DNA of 64,000 nt. Source: Rhabdophis nuchalis (Eukaryota > Chordata > Lepidosauria > Squamata > Natricidae). The first letter of the stretch is position 1. Each line of letters starts with the position of its first letter. The DNA lies in the NCBI GenBank assembly GCA_039707465.1, contig CM077644.1, positions 216,193,962 to 216,257,961 of the forward strand, written 5' to 3'. The translations under genes were made by a program, and so were the position numbers. Below are positions 1-11,422 of the stretch, in pieces. The notes under the pieces are model-generated. The model was not told the DNA's origin, searched no databases, and worked only from the letters and a program-made list of their open reading frames with translations.

Positions 1-531
1 GATATGCATATATAATATGATAATTAACAAGTTCATCTGAGGACTTATAGAGTGTTTTCTCTCTCTCTTTCTGTTCCCTTCTCCCTCTCCTTTCCAACAA
101 CTTATGTTGAAGAAAAACAAGAACTTAAACTGCTTCAGATCAAGCAGGAACAATCAGTGAGGAGATCTAGAAAACAGCTGGTTCTAAAGGTGGAACCTCT
201 GGCTCAGATAAGGGAAAGAGAGGTGCATGTACTCTAAATGCATCTGAAATGTTTAATTGTTATGGACCCCAATTTCAGTCAGATTTTTGGCCAGGATATG
301 GAACGGATACTCCTTTGCTCATCTTGGTTGATGATCCATGCCAAATAAAGGTTACCTGGAATGTGTTTTGGAACACAAATTCCATTTGATGATTTGAACT
401 CTAACTGAAGTGAAGCTGGACTCAGAACATTAATCCTGGCTTGGCACAGATTCTCTTTTTTTATATTTTTAAAAATTATTTATTTATAATAATAAATTAT
501 TAGCGGTCTACATGTATACTCCAACGGGGAG
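1..531. other. AT-rich sequence, nothing recognised
   Basis: No coding signal, RNA gene or repeat family is recognised here. The short open frame near 52-237 has no recognisable motif. Confidence 0.5.
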
Positions 532-600
532 CTTATTTTATTTTATTTTATTTTATTTTATTTTATTCGCATTTATAACCCGCACCCATCTCACCACAAA
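532..600. repeat. (TTTTA)n microsatellite with possible LINE tail
   Basis: About seven TTTTA units run from 532 to 567. The sequence that follows (atttataacccgcaccc) resembles the start of the L2-type LINE 3' ends seen elsewhere in the window (atttataccccgccct at about 13840). This may be a degraded minus-strand L2 tail whose terminal repeat expanded. Confidence 0.5.
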
Positions 601-2607
601 GGAACTCACCACAAATTACCAGAAACATGAAAACTATAAGCAAATATTTATCTGAATCACTCAAATTAACCCGCTGCCTCTTCCCACAAATCTTCTTGCT
701 GGTCTTTTTTAATATAATGTCATCCCTTCCTCCCACCCATCTCCACTAAGCATCATTTTCAGTGTTGTAGATTAATTTGAATTCTGAGGCAATGGAGAGG
801 CTGTGGGTGAACGTTTCCCAGACAAATCATAGGAATTTGCCTGTTGCAACTGTGGTTCCACTCTTTCAAAATTAAAGGGTGCAACGGCCAAATTTACGGA
901 TGCCCACTTCATTTCTGTTTAGGGAATCTGGTTGCCAATTGGCTACCAAATTGAAACCATGGCTTTCTATGGGACTAAAATTAAATATAAAGAACTAATG
1001 ACCACAGGTGAAGCAACTTATAATAAAGATATTGAAGTGGCAAATAGTTTTTGCCAGCAAGAGTGCATGCAGAGATAGATAACCTGGCCCTGCAGTTAAA
1101 TATTGTAAATTTTCCCTTCTGAGGTGATAAAGGCTGCTGGGCCTTTATCTTTTCCTCAGAGAAAGGGAAAAAATTACCAACTAGACTGAACTGACCAAGA
1201 ACACTCCTACTTCTGCACCCCAAACAGCCAAACAATTACTTTTGCTTTTCAATAGCCAATATTTAAAGGTATATTACCCAGGATGTTTTAGTAAAAGGCA
1301 TACCCTGTTATGAGCTATGGCTTTTTAATATACATTGTTAGCCAGAAAAAAATATTATCAGATTCCTGAATATTTGCCACCATAGACTAACATGGTTCTC
1401 CACCTACCATGCCTATGATATTGGAAATGTATTTTGAAATGTTCCGTTTATGCAGGAATTTGAGAATATATCTGCAAATTAAACCCAATGAAAAGGTTAT
1501 GGATAGAGATGGTAATTACTAAGCCCAACTGGTCAGAGTTTGTAAAGGAAAACCTCGGCTCACAAATAACAATATAAAATATAAAAAAAATCAGTATCCC
1601 AAAGACCCTGATATGCCTCCAATCAATTATCCTCAAAGATAATTGATAAAGAGCCAGGTGTTTACAAAATATAAGAAGGAGGGGTTGGCTTAAATTTCTG
1701 AGTAGGGTACTTCAGATGTGGAATCCATCACTGATGGGAATCAGTGTTTGTTTGTTTAAATATATCAGCTGCCCAATTCCAGTGAACTCTAAGCTGGCAA
1801 GAGAATTTCTGATCAGTTTCTTTAAGCACAGCAATTCTGCTGGAAGATTAATAGCACTTAACTGAGAAGGTTTCTTTACAAGAAATTTGGATTGAAATAA
1901 ATCCAGTAATTTCCCACTCAAACTGCATGTTTTTTTAATACAGTTTAAAAGAAGCCAGCCTTTTTTCACGTTTGTGCAGAAGCTTGAGAAACGATGGGCT
2001 GCTTGAATGAAAAAGTGAGCACTCTCTTTTTAAATATGTGTTATGTGCGTGATGCACAGCTAATAATTGGTGTTTTTGTGTTGTAGGCCGCAAAGGAAAT
2101 GTACAGACCCAGATTTTGTTTCCACCGAAAAAGTATCTTTGGTCAAAGGGTTTAGCATGTTCCTGGAACATTTCATAGGAAAAATATAAATTGAGCTTTA
2201 GCATTTGTGACACATTGGTAAGACACATTAGTAAAGCATGTGTCTTTCATTTATCAATTCAACAGTTAGGTGCTTTGCCTCTTTTGGATTGAATCTACTG
2301 GACAGCTACATTTCCATTTTTCAAAGTATTGTCATCAATTTTCATGGCAAGAGCAATTAGAACATTTGTGATTTGCAGCTCTCCAGTGGCAGCAATAATT
2401 GATTGCTATTAATTTGAGTGTTTTTTTTTAAAAAGACCAGATTCACAAAAGAGAGCTCTGTGGAAAATACAGCCTGCTTAGAAGCTCCTTTCTCTTCAGA
2501 GCAATGAAAGCCATTCATCTTGTTCTGTTTAGACCTCATGACTTTACCTAGTCTTGTTAAGTTATGAAGGAAGGAAGGTCTGTTATGAATGCATAATAAA
2601 TATCTGT
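601..2607. other. Unannotated AT-rich stretch
   Basis: About 2 kb with no gene, long open frame or repeat family that I recognise. The short minus-strand frames here have no family motifs. Confidence 0.5.
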
Positions 2608-3042
2608 TGTCAGGTCTGCCGCTGACATTAACCAAGAAAGAAACCATTCAACTCCATTTCAAAGAATTAAGAGTACTTTTACTGGTTATTAAAAGAAAGC
2701 AGCTAAGTAAAGCAAGGTCTGAGATCCAAGTGCGCGAAATCATACATATCAATATATGTCCAGCCCCCTCCCCCTCAACAATCCCCACCCTATTGTCCAA
2801 TCCGCATAACCCTCAGGTGTCATGTGGGTTGCATCTCCAGGAGCATTATCAGGATGGTATGCAAGACCGTTGGCCTTGACCATCGCAAGGCACCAGCCAG
2901 AGGTATGCGAAGTAGATGGTGAGAACATACTCCCTTCTCCAAATCTCCCTCCTGCACCATATAGTCCCATTGCCAAATACCATAACCCCCTCCCTCCCCA
3001 TTTCATTGGCAGACGAAGCAAGCAGCAAAGCAGAGGCTGACA
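2608..3042 (-). mobile_element. Solo LTR, sushi/gypsy-type
   Basis: A 435-bp block with terminal TGTCAG...CTGACA, flanked by near-matching 5-mers (tctgt left, cctgt right), with no internal coding region. Read on the minus strand, its first ~55 bases align with the start of the complete gypsy LTR at 38908: TGTCAG, then a CTGCTTGCTTCG-like run, then GGGGAGGGAGGGGG. Its 3' part also matches in layout (AGTAAAAG followed by GAAATG). I infer a solo LTR of an older relative of the 38.9-kb element. The imperfect target duplication suggests age. Confidence 0.7.
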
Positions 3043-3770
3043 CCTGTCTTAATTATTACATTTTTCTTTGCAAGTATTTGTTGCCATCTATATTGGCTTT
3101 TCAAGTGCATAAAATGTTTACATATTTTGTTATTTGTAGCTAAGTGCTGGATAAATCTCCCTCTATTTCTGTAACTTAGATGTGTTCCTTCCATGGGGTT
3201 GGATAACAGAATAACAGAAGGAACTTTTGAAGTCTTCTAGTCCCATACTTATTTCCATACTTCTGACTGGTGAAAACATCATTCCACTTTCCCTGCTCAT
3301 CAGGACTGCTGTAGAAAAGGATAACATCCTCAATACTGTAATCAATATCTGCATTTTTGAAAGTATGAAAAATTATTAGATGCACTTTATATTGTCATTA
3401 TCAATGTTCAATTACCAATATCCCACCCACCCCTTGTTTGCAATTGCCAGGAATTCACAACTAACATCCTTTGAAGTGTTGCTTTCAGACAGTTTTAACA
3501 TGTTAAATAGTTTACCTTAACTTCATAGAAAGCTGCACCACACATTAATTCATTATTATTATAGGTGACCATTCTTGTATTCCTTCCATCTCTAAAATGT
3601 CTTTTTTCTGATGAAACTATCCAGCCTGCAGACTTTTTCCAGAAATGTCAGCATTATGATATTTACAAAAGTACATTTTTGTTGCGTTTGACATTTTATC
3701 CTTGGTCCACAACAAAATGTAGGCTCCTTCAATATAACTGAGAGTAATTGCATTGAGTTCTGTATCTGCC
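3043..3770. other. Unannotated stretch
   Basis: No gene or recognised repeat. Confidence 0.5.
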
Positions 3771-4005
3771 GGATAACAGAAAAATAGAAAAACAGAGTTG
3801 GAAGGGACCTTGGAGATCATCTAGTCCAATCTCCTACTCAAGCAGGAGACCTATATCATTTTAGACAGGTGGCTGTCAATCTCTTCTTAAAAGGCTCCAG
3901 TCATGGAGCACCCACAACTTCTGGAGGCAAGCCATTGAACTGGTTAATTGTTCTCACTGTCAGGACATTTCTTCTTAGTTCTAGGTTGCTTCTCTCCTTG
4001 ATTAA
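3771..4005 (-). mobile_element. CR1 LINE 3' fragment
   Basis: The minus strand carries the end of CR1 ORF2 and its 3' UTR. The plus strand shows the diagnostic blocks cagagttggaagggacc, atcatctagtccaatctcc, and the reverse complement of the LRRNF-LTVRT region. The copy is 5'-truncated and mutated (for example agacctatatcatttt in place of ccctataccatttc). Confidence 0.85.
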
Positions 4006-4857
4006 TGATTAAACTCACTACATATCTAAAACAGATGACTCTAGGTTATTTTCCCCATTAACCAGAATGTATCCCAATGGAGTACCAAACTTCAGGTTGG
4101 AACATTTCTATATAGGCAGTGGTCTCTCAATTTCATATCTAACAACATTTTGGTAATCCATGGAAAGATGATAAATTGGTGCTGGATTAAGTTGGGGAAT
4201 AATAATACTCAATGTATTGCTTAACATCAATGCATGATTGATAAATAAATACCATTAGGTTAAATTCAGGATAATTAACTGTAAAGCCAGTTAACTGAAA
4301 ATTAAGTGTTAAGAGAAATGACTAGGATCAAATAATTACTAAAAAAAAAAATAGTGTGAAAATGGTCACCCTTAAGCAAACAAAGCAATCTCCTTTTGTT
4401 CAGTAATTAAATAAATTTCTTAATATTTGTACAGGATGCATTACAACTGTAGCCTTTAAAATGTGTGAATTAAAGAGATCATTTTCAAATAAAAATACAG
4501 CTAAATTATTACAGCTTTCAAGATTTGAAATGTAATTTTTTTTGCATTATTTATATTGGCCAACTTGTTGGATGTAGCTACTTTCACATATAATTTATTT
4601 TTTCATAAGGAGATATCACACTATTGTGTTTACTCACCTACTTCTCACAATATTAATAAAGTTTTAGGAATTTTAAAATATTTTAAAATTAACCATTTTC
4701 TTCTTTGTCTCCTTCCTTAATCCCCAATGTATATGATAAAATATCTGCCAGGATTAAACAAAGACAAAGGTATATTTTCACTGTTGTTGTTCTTTGCAAC
4801 AAAACCTCATAACAATGATATGCCATTAAAATGGTTTAATTCCATTAATATACAATG
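4006..4857. other. Unannotated AT-rich stretch
   Basis: No gene or recognised repeat. Confidence 0.5.
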
Positions 4858-5394
4858 TACAATAGCAGAGTTGGAAGGGACCTTGTAAGTCTTCTAGTCC
4901 AACCCCCTGCGTGGGCAGGAACCTTATACCATTTCAGACAAATGGCTATCTAACATCTTCTTAAAGACTTCCAGGGTTGGGGCATTCACAACTCCTGGAG
5001 GCAAGCTGTTCCAGAGGTTAATTGTTCTAACTGTCAGGAAATTTCTCCTTAGTTCTAAGTTGCTTCTCTCCTTGATTAGCTTCCACCCATTGCTTCTTGT
5101 CCTGCCCCCAGGTGCCTTGGAGAATAGTTTGACTCCCTCTTCTTTGTGGCACCCTCTGAGATATCGGAACACTGCTATCATGTCTCCCATGGTCCTTCTC
5201 TTCATCAAACTAGACATACCCAGCTCCTGCAACCGTTCTTCATATGTTTTAGTCTCCAGTCCCCTAATCATCTTGGTTGCTCTTCTCTGCACTCTTTCCA
5301 GAGTCTCCACGTCTTTTCTACATCGTGGTGACCAAAACTGTATGCAGTATTCCAAGTGTGGCCTTACCAAGGCACTATACAGTGGCATTAACAC
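4858..5394 (-). pseudogene. 5'-truncated CR1 LINE, ORF2 C-terminus
   Basis: The minus strand encodes an uninterrupted 156-residue segment (5394 to 4924) equivalent to the C-terminus of CR1 ORF2, downstream of the reverse-transcriptase palm. Landmarks are LVRPHLEYC, LERVQRRATKMIRGL, ERLQELG, RTRSNGWKL, RRNFLTVR and a terminal HLSEMV. The CR1 3' UTR follows to about 4858. The endonuclease and RT catalytic core are missing, which is normal for 5'-truncated LINE copies, so it cannot mobilise itself. The open frame suggests it is younger than the 3.8-kb copy. The family assignment is secure; the left edge is approximate. Confidence 0.88.
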
Positions 5395-5405
5395 TGTATA
5401 GTGTT

Positions 5406-5481
5406 GTTAACATGTGTTGTTATAACACATGTTAACATGTGTTGTTTTAAGTAAAAAGAGTGTTGTTTTAAGTAAAAAGAG
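5406..5481. repeat. Perfect hairpin plus 21-bp tandem repeat
   Basis: A 13-bp perfect inverted repeat (5406-5418 and 5424-5436, 5-base loop) is followed by two exact copies of a 21-bp unit (5440-5460, 5461-5481). It lies just beyond the truncated end of the CR1 copy. Confidence 0.85.
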
Positions 5482-7641
5482 TAAGGTTCTACCTGGTGGT
5501 AGCATGCATTCTAGGGCTTTAAACAACCCTCCCCAAATAATGGATATTTATTAGAGAGGGTGGGGAAGTATTCTGAAATGTGGTAAACCATGTGACATTA
5601 TCCTGGCTTACATATTTGTGTCTGATGCTGGGATGCTAGAACAAATGATTGTTCATCATTTTTTCAACATTTAACAGATGCTTATAATTCTTCAACATAT
5701 GATCAATAATTTCCTAATGAAGATTGATACAAAGAATCAGCTGCCTTCTCTTTCTTTCATCTTATCCCTGTGTTCAAATAGGGTTTAATCCATACTAGAA
5801 TTCCTAAACTGAACAGCATTAAATGGCTACTAGAAGGCAGTTAATGGGTCTTCTTTTTACGGATTCTGAAAAACCATTGGAGCTGAGTAACATGAACCTG
5901 TCCAAGGCTGTTCAAGAAATGAATAAGTGTATTGAAATTTCATTTGGAAGCACAAGAATCCGGCTACATTAGGCCAATGTTTATATCTCTATGCCTCAGT
6001 CTCATTCCCTAGAAGGACCAATCAGCTGTAGACCATATAAAAGGTTCAAAAGCATTAGGCAATGTAGTGACATATTCAGAGACATGTCCTCTCGAACAGG
6101 AAGGTACAATACAATTATCATCTCAATTAATAATATGCCAGAGATTATTCTAAAAGTAGGAAACTGTACTATAATTTGTAACCACAAATTCCATGCTTTA
6201 ATCCACCATCTCTTGTATTTAGCTGCTATATTTCTTCGGCAACTCATAAGATAATGTCTGTTTTCCTAATGGCATCTCCATCTGCAATACACTGTGGAGC
6301 ATATGAGGATTGTCTGGTATTCCGTGAGCCATATATAAAGCCAATATGTAACCCCTATCACCTAATTACCCAAAATGTAATGTTTTTGTTTTTGTGAACA
6401 GCTGTACTTGGTGGCATTTACAGCCATAATGCCATCAAGCAAACAGAGTAAGATTTTTTTTTCACCAAAAGTATTATTCTTTCATTTATTTGTTTGTATT
6501 CAAAGCAAGCAAAGCAGGGAATTTCACTCCCAGATCTGCTCAATTATTTTGTAGAGAAAGGTGGTTGATTTATGCATTATGAAATACAGATCTTTAGAAT
6601 CTCTTATTGCTTTTTCTTATATACATTATGTCACACCGTATAATTGAGTTAATAAGGAATAAGGCAATGCCCTTTAATGCTACTGCTATTTTCGTTGGTG
6701 GTGACTGCGCTTTGCTAGGATTGTTTTCTTCTTCTACTGTTGTCAGCTGCAATCCAAATGGGTATTCATAATGAATCTAGATGCCTGAGTTGGAAAAGAT
6801 AAGATTACTATTGTTAAATGCATGCAGGCTTAATTTTGCTCCAATGGCTTCATTCAAAGGAAGAGATTTTAGATAAAATTGTCCAAGGGGTTCAATCTGG
6901 CTGCAAGCCAAAGCATGAATACTCAAAAGTAACAAAATGGATAAAGGACTATATGTAGTACAAAGAATCATAGCTCAGTTTTAGAGCACATGCTTTGCAT
7001 TCAAAGAGTCCTTGACATTTCTTGTTAAAATATTTTGATGACAGGTGACAGAGAGTCAACAGAAGTTGAAAAGAAGGAGGGGGATGAAATAATCTGATCT
7101 GTTCCTATCCTCCTATATTTCATAATCTATTCTTTGAGATTAAAAATAAACAGTTACTCCTGTTCGTTGGGATTGGATAGACAATATCTGTTCCAGATAT
7201 CTAAAACATTGCCCTTGGCCAAGGTGCCCTATTACCAAAAAATCAAGTTTGTGCAGTGATTAATTTGTACACAAAACAATATTGGCAATAACCCTACATT
7301 TTAGAATAAATTTGAGTAAAACATGGAAATTTAGATTTCACAGCATTTTTACTTAACAATATATGATCACAGGTCAAGAATCCCTGCCTCCAAAAACCAT
7401 GACTGTAGGTTCCTGGCTTCCATTAAAATTCCCTTCAGATTGTAATTTTGAATGAGAGAAAAGAGAAAAATTGCTCCATTCTTCAATGCTGGGAAATGAA
7501 TTAACTAATTATTAATGAATGTAGGTGATGTTAAATTGAGAAATAGCTAACTCTTGAAGGAAGTATCATTTGAATCATTTTCCTGGTGTATTTCTATTCC
7601 CTATATGGCTATAATACTCATCTCTGGATCAAAGCAAAAAC
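5482..7641. other. Unannotated stretch
   Basis: No gene or recognised repeat over about 2.1 kb. The overlapping 81-87-residue frames near 6000-6250 on opposite strands show no family motif. Confidence 0.5.
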
Positions 7642-7649
7642 CAGAGAAC

Positions 7650-8057
7650 CAGTGGTGGGATTCAGCCAGTTCGCACTGGTTCAGGCAAACAAGTTGTTAA
7701 ATTACTCCATACACATACTATCAAAGTGAATCGTGGCACTGCACTGCAATGGAGAAACAGGAAATGGAGTGGCTGGCGTGAGGGAAGGAGGATGCTGCTT
7801 TCCCTCTTTCTTCTTCCTGTTCTTCCCCCTTCCTCATACCAGCCACTCCATTTCCCTTTTCTCCATTACAGCGCAGCACTCAGGATCTACTTTGATAGTA
7901 TGTGTCCAGAGTAATTTAACAATTGGTTCACCCAGGGTCATGTTGGGTCATCCCACATATGTGGCACAGCTGGAAGATGGGAATGGGCCCCACCTCTCAT
8001 GACAGACAACCTGACCCTGGACAAACCGGTTGTTAAATTATTTGAATCCCACCACTG
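7650..8057. mobile_element. hAT-type foldback MITE
   Basis: Ends are CAGTGGTGGGATTCAGCC and GAATCCCACCACTG. Flanking octamers are cagagaac (7642-7649) and cagggaac (8058-8065), an 8-bp duplication with one mismatch. The interior is a foldback: about 7690-7775 is the imperfect reverse complement of about 7845-7930 (shared ggaaatggagtggctgg and acatactatcaaagt). There is no transposase, so it is non-autonomous. CAG ends and an 8-bp TSD are hAT hallmarks. Confidence 0.85.
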
Positions 8058-8065
8058 CAGGGAAC

Positions 8066-8446
8066 CATTAAAATATAGGAAAGAGATAAAGAAATATATA
8101 TATATATATTTATAGTCATTTAGTGATCATCTGGATTTCAGCAGATTAGCACTGGTAGCTCTATTAGGCATTTACTAGAGCATAAGGGAATTCCAAAATG
8201 GGGGAGAAAGAGTAAAAATATCTGTGGGAATGGTACTTACTCTGGCCAAAATGTGAATAAAAGCTCTTGGTGTCATTCCAGACTCAAGAAAAGCAGGGCT
8301 CTGAATCATACTGATGGGTTTACTCTCAATAAAGCAAACAGAGGTATAGCTTCCCTTTGGGCATCCATTTGAAAAAAATAATAGAAGTGGAAATTGGCAG
8401 GAGCCATGCCATGAAATGCATGTGCCCTTCTTTTCTCTTCCTTACT
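8066..8446. other. Unannotated stretch with short (TA)n
   Basis: Holds a short TA run (about 8095-8110) and nothing else recognised. Confidence 0.5.
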
Positions 8447-8634
8447 TTGGGGGAGGGGTTGCCTTTGAGTCAGTGTGGCTCCTGGCAACCTGAAAGTCAC
8501 TTGGCAAGATTTTTGGAAATGGTTTGCCACTGACTTCTCCCTGGAACTGAGAGAAAGGGATTGATCCAAAGTCACCCAGCTGGCTTTATGCCTAAGGCAG
8601 TACTAGAATTCACTGTCCAGGATTCTAGCCTGAT
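8447..8634 (-). mobile_element. tRNA-derived SINE (family B), interrupted
   Basis: The plus strand shows the reverse of a squamate tRNA-type SINE: aaagtcacccagctggcttta, then tgcctaaggcagtactagaatt, then gattctagcctgatgc. The missing tRNA-like head reappears after the nested insertions at about 10983-10998 (ttactataccaaact). So this SINE was split by family A, which was in turn split by the L1-like element. Confidence 0.65.
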
Positions 8635-8839
8635 GCAATAGCAATAGCCTTATATACCGTTCCTGCTCCATAGTGCTTCGCAGCCCTCTCTAAGCAGTTT
8701 ACAGAATCAGCCCTGTTGCCCCCAACAATCTGGGTCCTCATTTTACCAACCTCAGAAGAATGGAAGGCTGAGTCAACCTTGAGCCGGTGAGGATTAAACT
8801 CCTAACTGTGGACAGAGTTAGCCGGCAATACTGCATGTT
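8635..8839 (-). mobile_element. tRNA-derived SINE (family A), split by L1 derivative
   Basis: Reverse-oriented SINE. On the plus strand it begins with the CAATAGCAATAG tail, then tatataccg, cccccaacaatctgggtcctcat, and gaaggctgagtcaaccttgagc. It is cut at the 15-bp sequence GCAATACTGCATGTT, which is repeated at 10954-10968 before the head continues. The consensus is visible from the four other family-A copies in the window. Confidence 0.85.
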
Positions 8840-9121
8840 TTTTTTTTTGTAAAGTAATTTTATTGGTTTTACAATTTTATAAAAGGAAAGGGGTAAATAG
8901 GATATTTTTAACAATATTTATTTTAGAGATCCATATCGGTGCTGGTGACCGTCTCTGAGTCTTCTTACAATATCGATTCCATTAAAGAATTAAAAAAATA
9001 GGAAGAGGTACATACATTTCAAATCGTGAATTTCATAATCTAAAATTTCGTACATTCAATTATTTTGTTTCTATAAACATCCTTAATAGGAATTACCATA
9101 TATAAAAAAAGAAAGAGAAAA

Positions 9122-10052
9122 TCACTTTTGTGATCTGAGTCTCTTTGCTATTGTTTCCTCTTCTTCCACCCCACCAGTAGGCAGAGCCGTGGCCCCTCCT
9201 GTTCCCATATCATCGTCATCTAGGATTGAGGAGTGCTTTTTAAGAAAGGCCTGGGCCTCGTCTACTGTTTTCATTCTAACTCTTCCTCCCTCCCAGAACA
9301 CCAACATTCCTTCAGGCATCAACCATTTAAACCAAACCCCCTTTTTGTGTAATTTTTTGGATAAGAAGGAGTATTTCCTTCTTATATCTTGGATTTTTTT
9401 CGGGATTTGCTTTAATATGGCTATCTCATTCTGCTGATATATCAAGGGCCCTCCTCTTTGCGCTCTCAGGATCTTATCCCTTCTTGACCTTTTTGTAAAT
9501 TTGATGTGTATCTCCCTTGGCACATTATTTATTCTGGCATATGCTGAATTGATTCTGTAAATTAAGTCAATGTCCCCCCAGATATATTCTTTATTTTTTT
9601 TTGTATAATCCGCTAGGATCGTAGCCATTAATTCTCTTAAATTTTCTGTATCTGACTCAGGAACATTTTGAAATCTTAAAAAAAAAGACATGCGTTCAAA
9701 ATCAATTCTAGACATATGACCTGTAATATCTGTAATTTCATTTGTAAAATCCTTTATTCTCTTCCCTCATCACAACTGCCCCGCCCTCCAACCCCTCAAT
9801 TTTTTGCTTATTATTTGTTATTTCTCTTTGTGCCTCCAACAGTTCCAGCTTTGTGCTCAAATTGTCTTTCCGAATTTGTTGCATTTCATTCATTATTCTC
9901 TGGAACATCTCCTCTATCGATGGTGATTTCACCTCCACTGCTTCTGTTTCTTTCTGTAGCAGTTCAGTAATTTTTGGCTGTGAGATTGGACTTGGTCTTG
10001 TAGATGTTGGGGCAGAGTGTGATTTCCCTGGTGGAGGCTTTCTCGCTGTCAT
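9122..10052 (-). pseudogene. L1-type ORF1 (RNA-binding chaperone), frameshifted
   Basis: ORF1p of L1 elements is a trimeric RNA-binding protein that coats element RNA. The probable start is the ATG at 10052; an upstream in-frame ATG at 10133 is also possible. The first segment, read to about 9755, has a basic Pro/Ser-rich N-terminus followed by a heptad-like coiled coil (EEMFQRIMNEMQQIRKDN...LELLEAQ region). A one-base shift near 9753-9757 changes frame. The second segment, to the stop at 9122, has the RRM and C-terminal domain landmarks (FLRFQNVPE, IYRINSAYARINNVPREIHI, PEGMLVFWEGGRVR). The two frames join smoothly at the shift, so a single small indel broke an otherwise intact ORF1. Confidence 0.85.
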
Positions 10053-10903
10053 AGTTAAAAGTTTTAAATCTTTATGAGAACAAAGACAGGAAGATGGCGC
10101 CGGTGGGCAGACAGTCCGTGAAGTCCGAGACAAAGGAACAAAGAGAAAGTCTTATCAAAGTTCAATTAGTTTTTGCAGAGTCCAAGGAAGAGATCAAATT
10201 GTATTTTCCAGAGCAGGACAAAAATAGAATGCTTCACAATAGGTGAGAACACTGAAAGTCACTAGAGTAGGCTCTTTTGTATATATTTTAAGTTGATCTT
10301 GTTTAGCTTGTTAAGCCAGAGGAATGCTTATAATCAAAGGACTTTCACTTCTGGGAACAAAGAAGCGCCATCTTCCGCCTTGCTGGCAGTGGTGGAAAAA
10401 GCAAAGTTTGTAACAAATCCATTTTAACTGTAGCAAGACTCAGATGCAACATTTATACAGCAATTCCTTGTTTAATGAGACATTTCCTTTAAAGCTGGTC
10501 AATTGGATGTCAATTCACTCTCTCCTGATCCCAGGGGTGATTTTAAAAAGCCACTTTTATTTCCAAGGGGGGAATTTCCCCCCCTGAATTCTTCTGTTCA
10601 AGAGTTTGAATGTAGAGGGTCATAAACAAAAAAAACTCACATTCCAGTTGCTTTAAGTCCAGAGCCTCGGCTCAGCCATTCAGCTCCGGTAATTCAGCTC
10701 ACACAGGAAATCCTCCATTGTTCTGGCTCCTTCAGCGAAAGGGAATACACCCCCTGCACTCCGTCCTTCGACTCCTGGGGCGCAGCGGGCCAGCCCCCCG
10801 ACCGCCATCAAGGTGGGGGCCTCTCCGCAGCCGCCCTTACAGGGGGGGGGGGCTTTCCATGCCTCCCCTGCTCCTGAAGGTGCCCGTCAAAGGAGCACAA
10901 CGG

Positions 10904-10927
10904 CGGATGCGTTGAAAAACGCATCCG
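10904..10927. repeat. Terminal hairpin of the L1 derivative
   Basis: A perfect 8-bp stem (10904-10911 with 10920-10927) and an 8-base loop lie about 26 bp inside the element's 5' terminus, in a GC-rich segment. Confidence 0.8.
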
Positions 10928-10953
10928 TCGCTTCTGAAACCGGAAACGCTCTT

Positions 10954-10998
10954 GCAATACTGCATGTTAACCATCACACCCCTAATTACTATACCAAA
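10954..10998 (-). mobile_element. Resumed heads of SINE A and SINE B
   Basis: The second copy of the 15-bp duplication continues into the SINE A head (ttaaccatcacacc). It then runs into ctaattactataccaaact, which fits the tRNA-like head of SINE B cut at 8634. This closes the three-layer nest. Confidence 0.65.
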
Positions 10999-11181
10999 CT
11001 ATCTGTCTATCTGTGTCTTTCTGTCTTTTTCTGTTTCTTTCTCTCCTTTTTAGCTTTATAGAATGGCCATCAATCATATCAGTGATGCCTAACATCTAAG
11101 CAAGGGAAACCTCTAGAGTTATTAACACATAATATGTTTATTTTTCTTCTTGGTAGGAAAAGGGCACACAGCATTTAGTAT

Positions 11182-11422
11182 GGGCCATGGTAGTGCAGCG
11201 GTTAGAATGCAATACTGAAGGCTAATTCTGCTGACTGACTGCAATTTGGCAGTTCAAATCTCACCAGGCTCAAGGTTGACTCAGCCTTCCATCCTTCTGA
11301 GGTGGATAAAATGAGGACCAAAATTGTTGGTGGCAATATGCTGACTGTGTAAACCACTTACAGAGGGCTGTAAATCACTGCAAAGTGGTATATAAGTCTA
11401 AATGCTATTGCTATTGCTATCA
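11182..11422 (+). mobile_element. tRNA-derived SINE (family A), full length
   Basis: Complete plus-strand copy. It has a tRNA-like head with A/B-box-like segments (tagtgcagcggttagaatgc, gcagttcaaatctc), a body with tgactcagccttccatcctt and a tail of GCTATT repeats ending near 11422. Confidence 0.88.

Larger units (their letters stand above)
8840..10953 (-). mobile_element. HAL1-like L1 derivative: 5'UTR, ORF1, 3'UTR, no ORF2
   Basis: A 2114-bp minus-strand insertion flanked by a perfect 15-bp target duplication (8825-8839 and 10954-10968). It ends in a poly(A) tail (plus-strand T run at 8840-8848). In order it has a ~0.8-1.0-kb 5' region with a GC-rich terminus, L1 ORF1, and about 280 bp of 3' UTR running directly into the tail. 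There is no room for the ~3.8-kb endonuclease/RT ORF2. This is the layout of mammalian HAL1 (half-L1) elements, which depend on L1 proteins in trans. The alternative is a single full-length L1 that lost ORF2 by internal deletion. Confidence 0.8.

Noticed and set aside
981..2228. Several minus-strand frames of 60-97 residues
   Set aside because: No motif, no conservation cue and no splice-site pattern that would support host exons.
9716..10077. Plus-strand frames opposite L1 ORF1
   Set aside because: Antisense shadows of the ORF1 reading frame.
11182..11260. Possible tRNA genes in SINE heads
   Set aside because: The head has A/B-box-like segments but no foldable intact cloverleaf. It is a retroposed tRNA-derived SINE.
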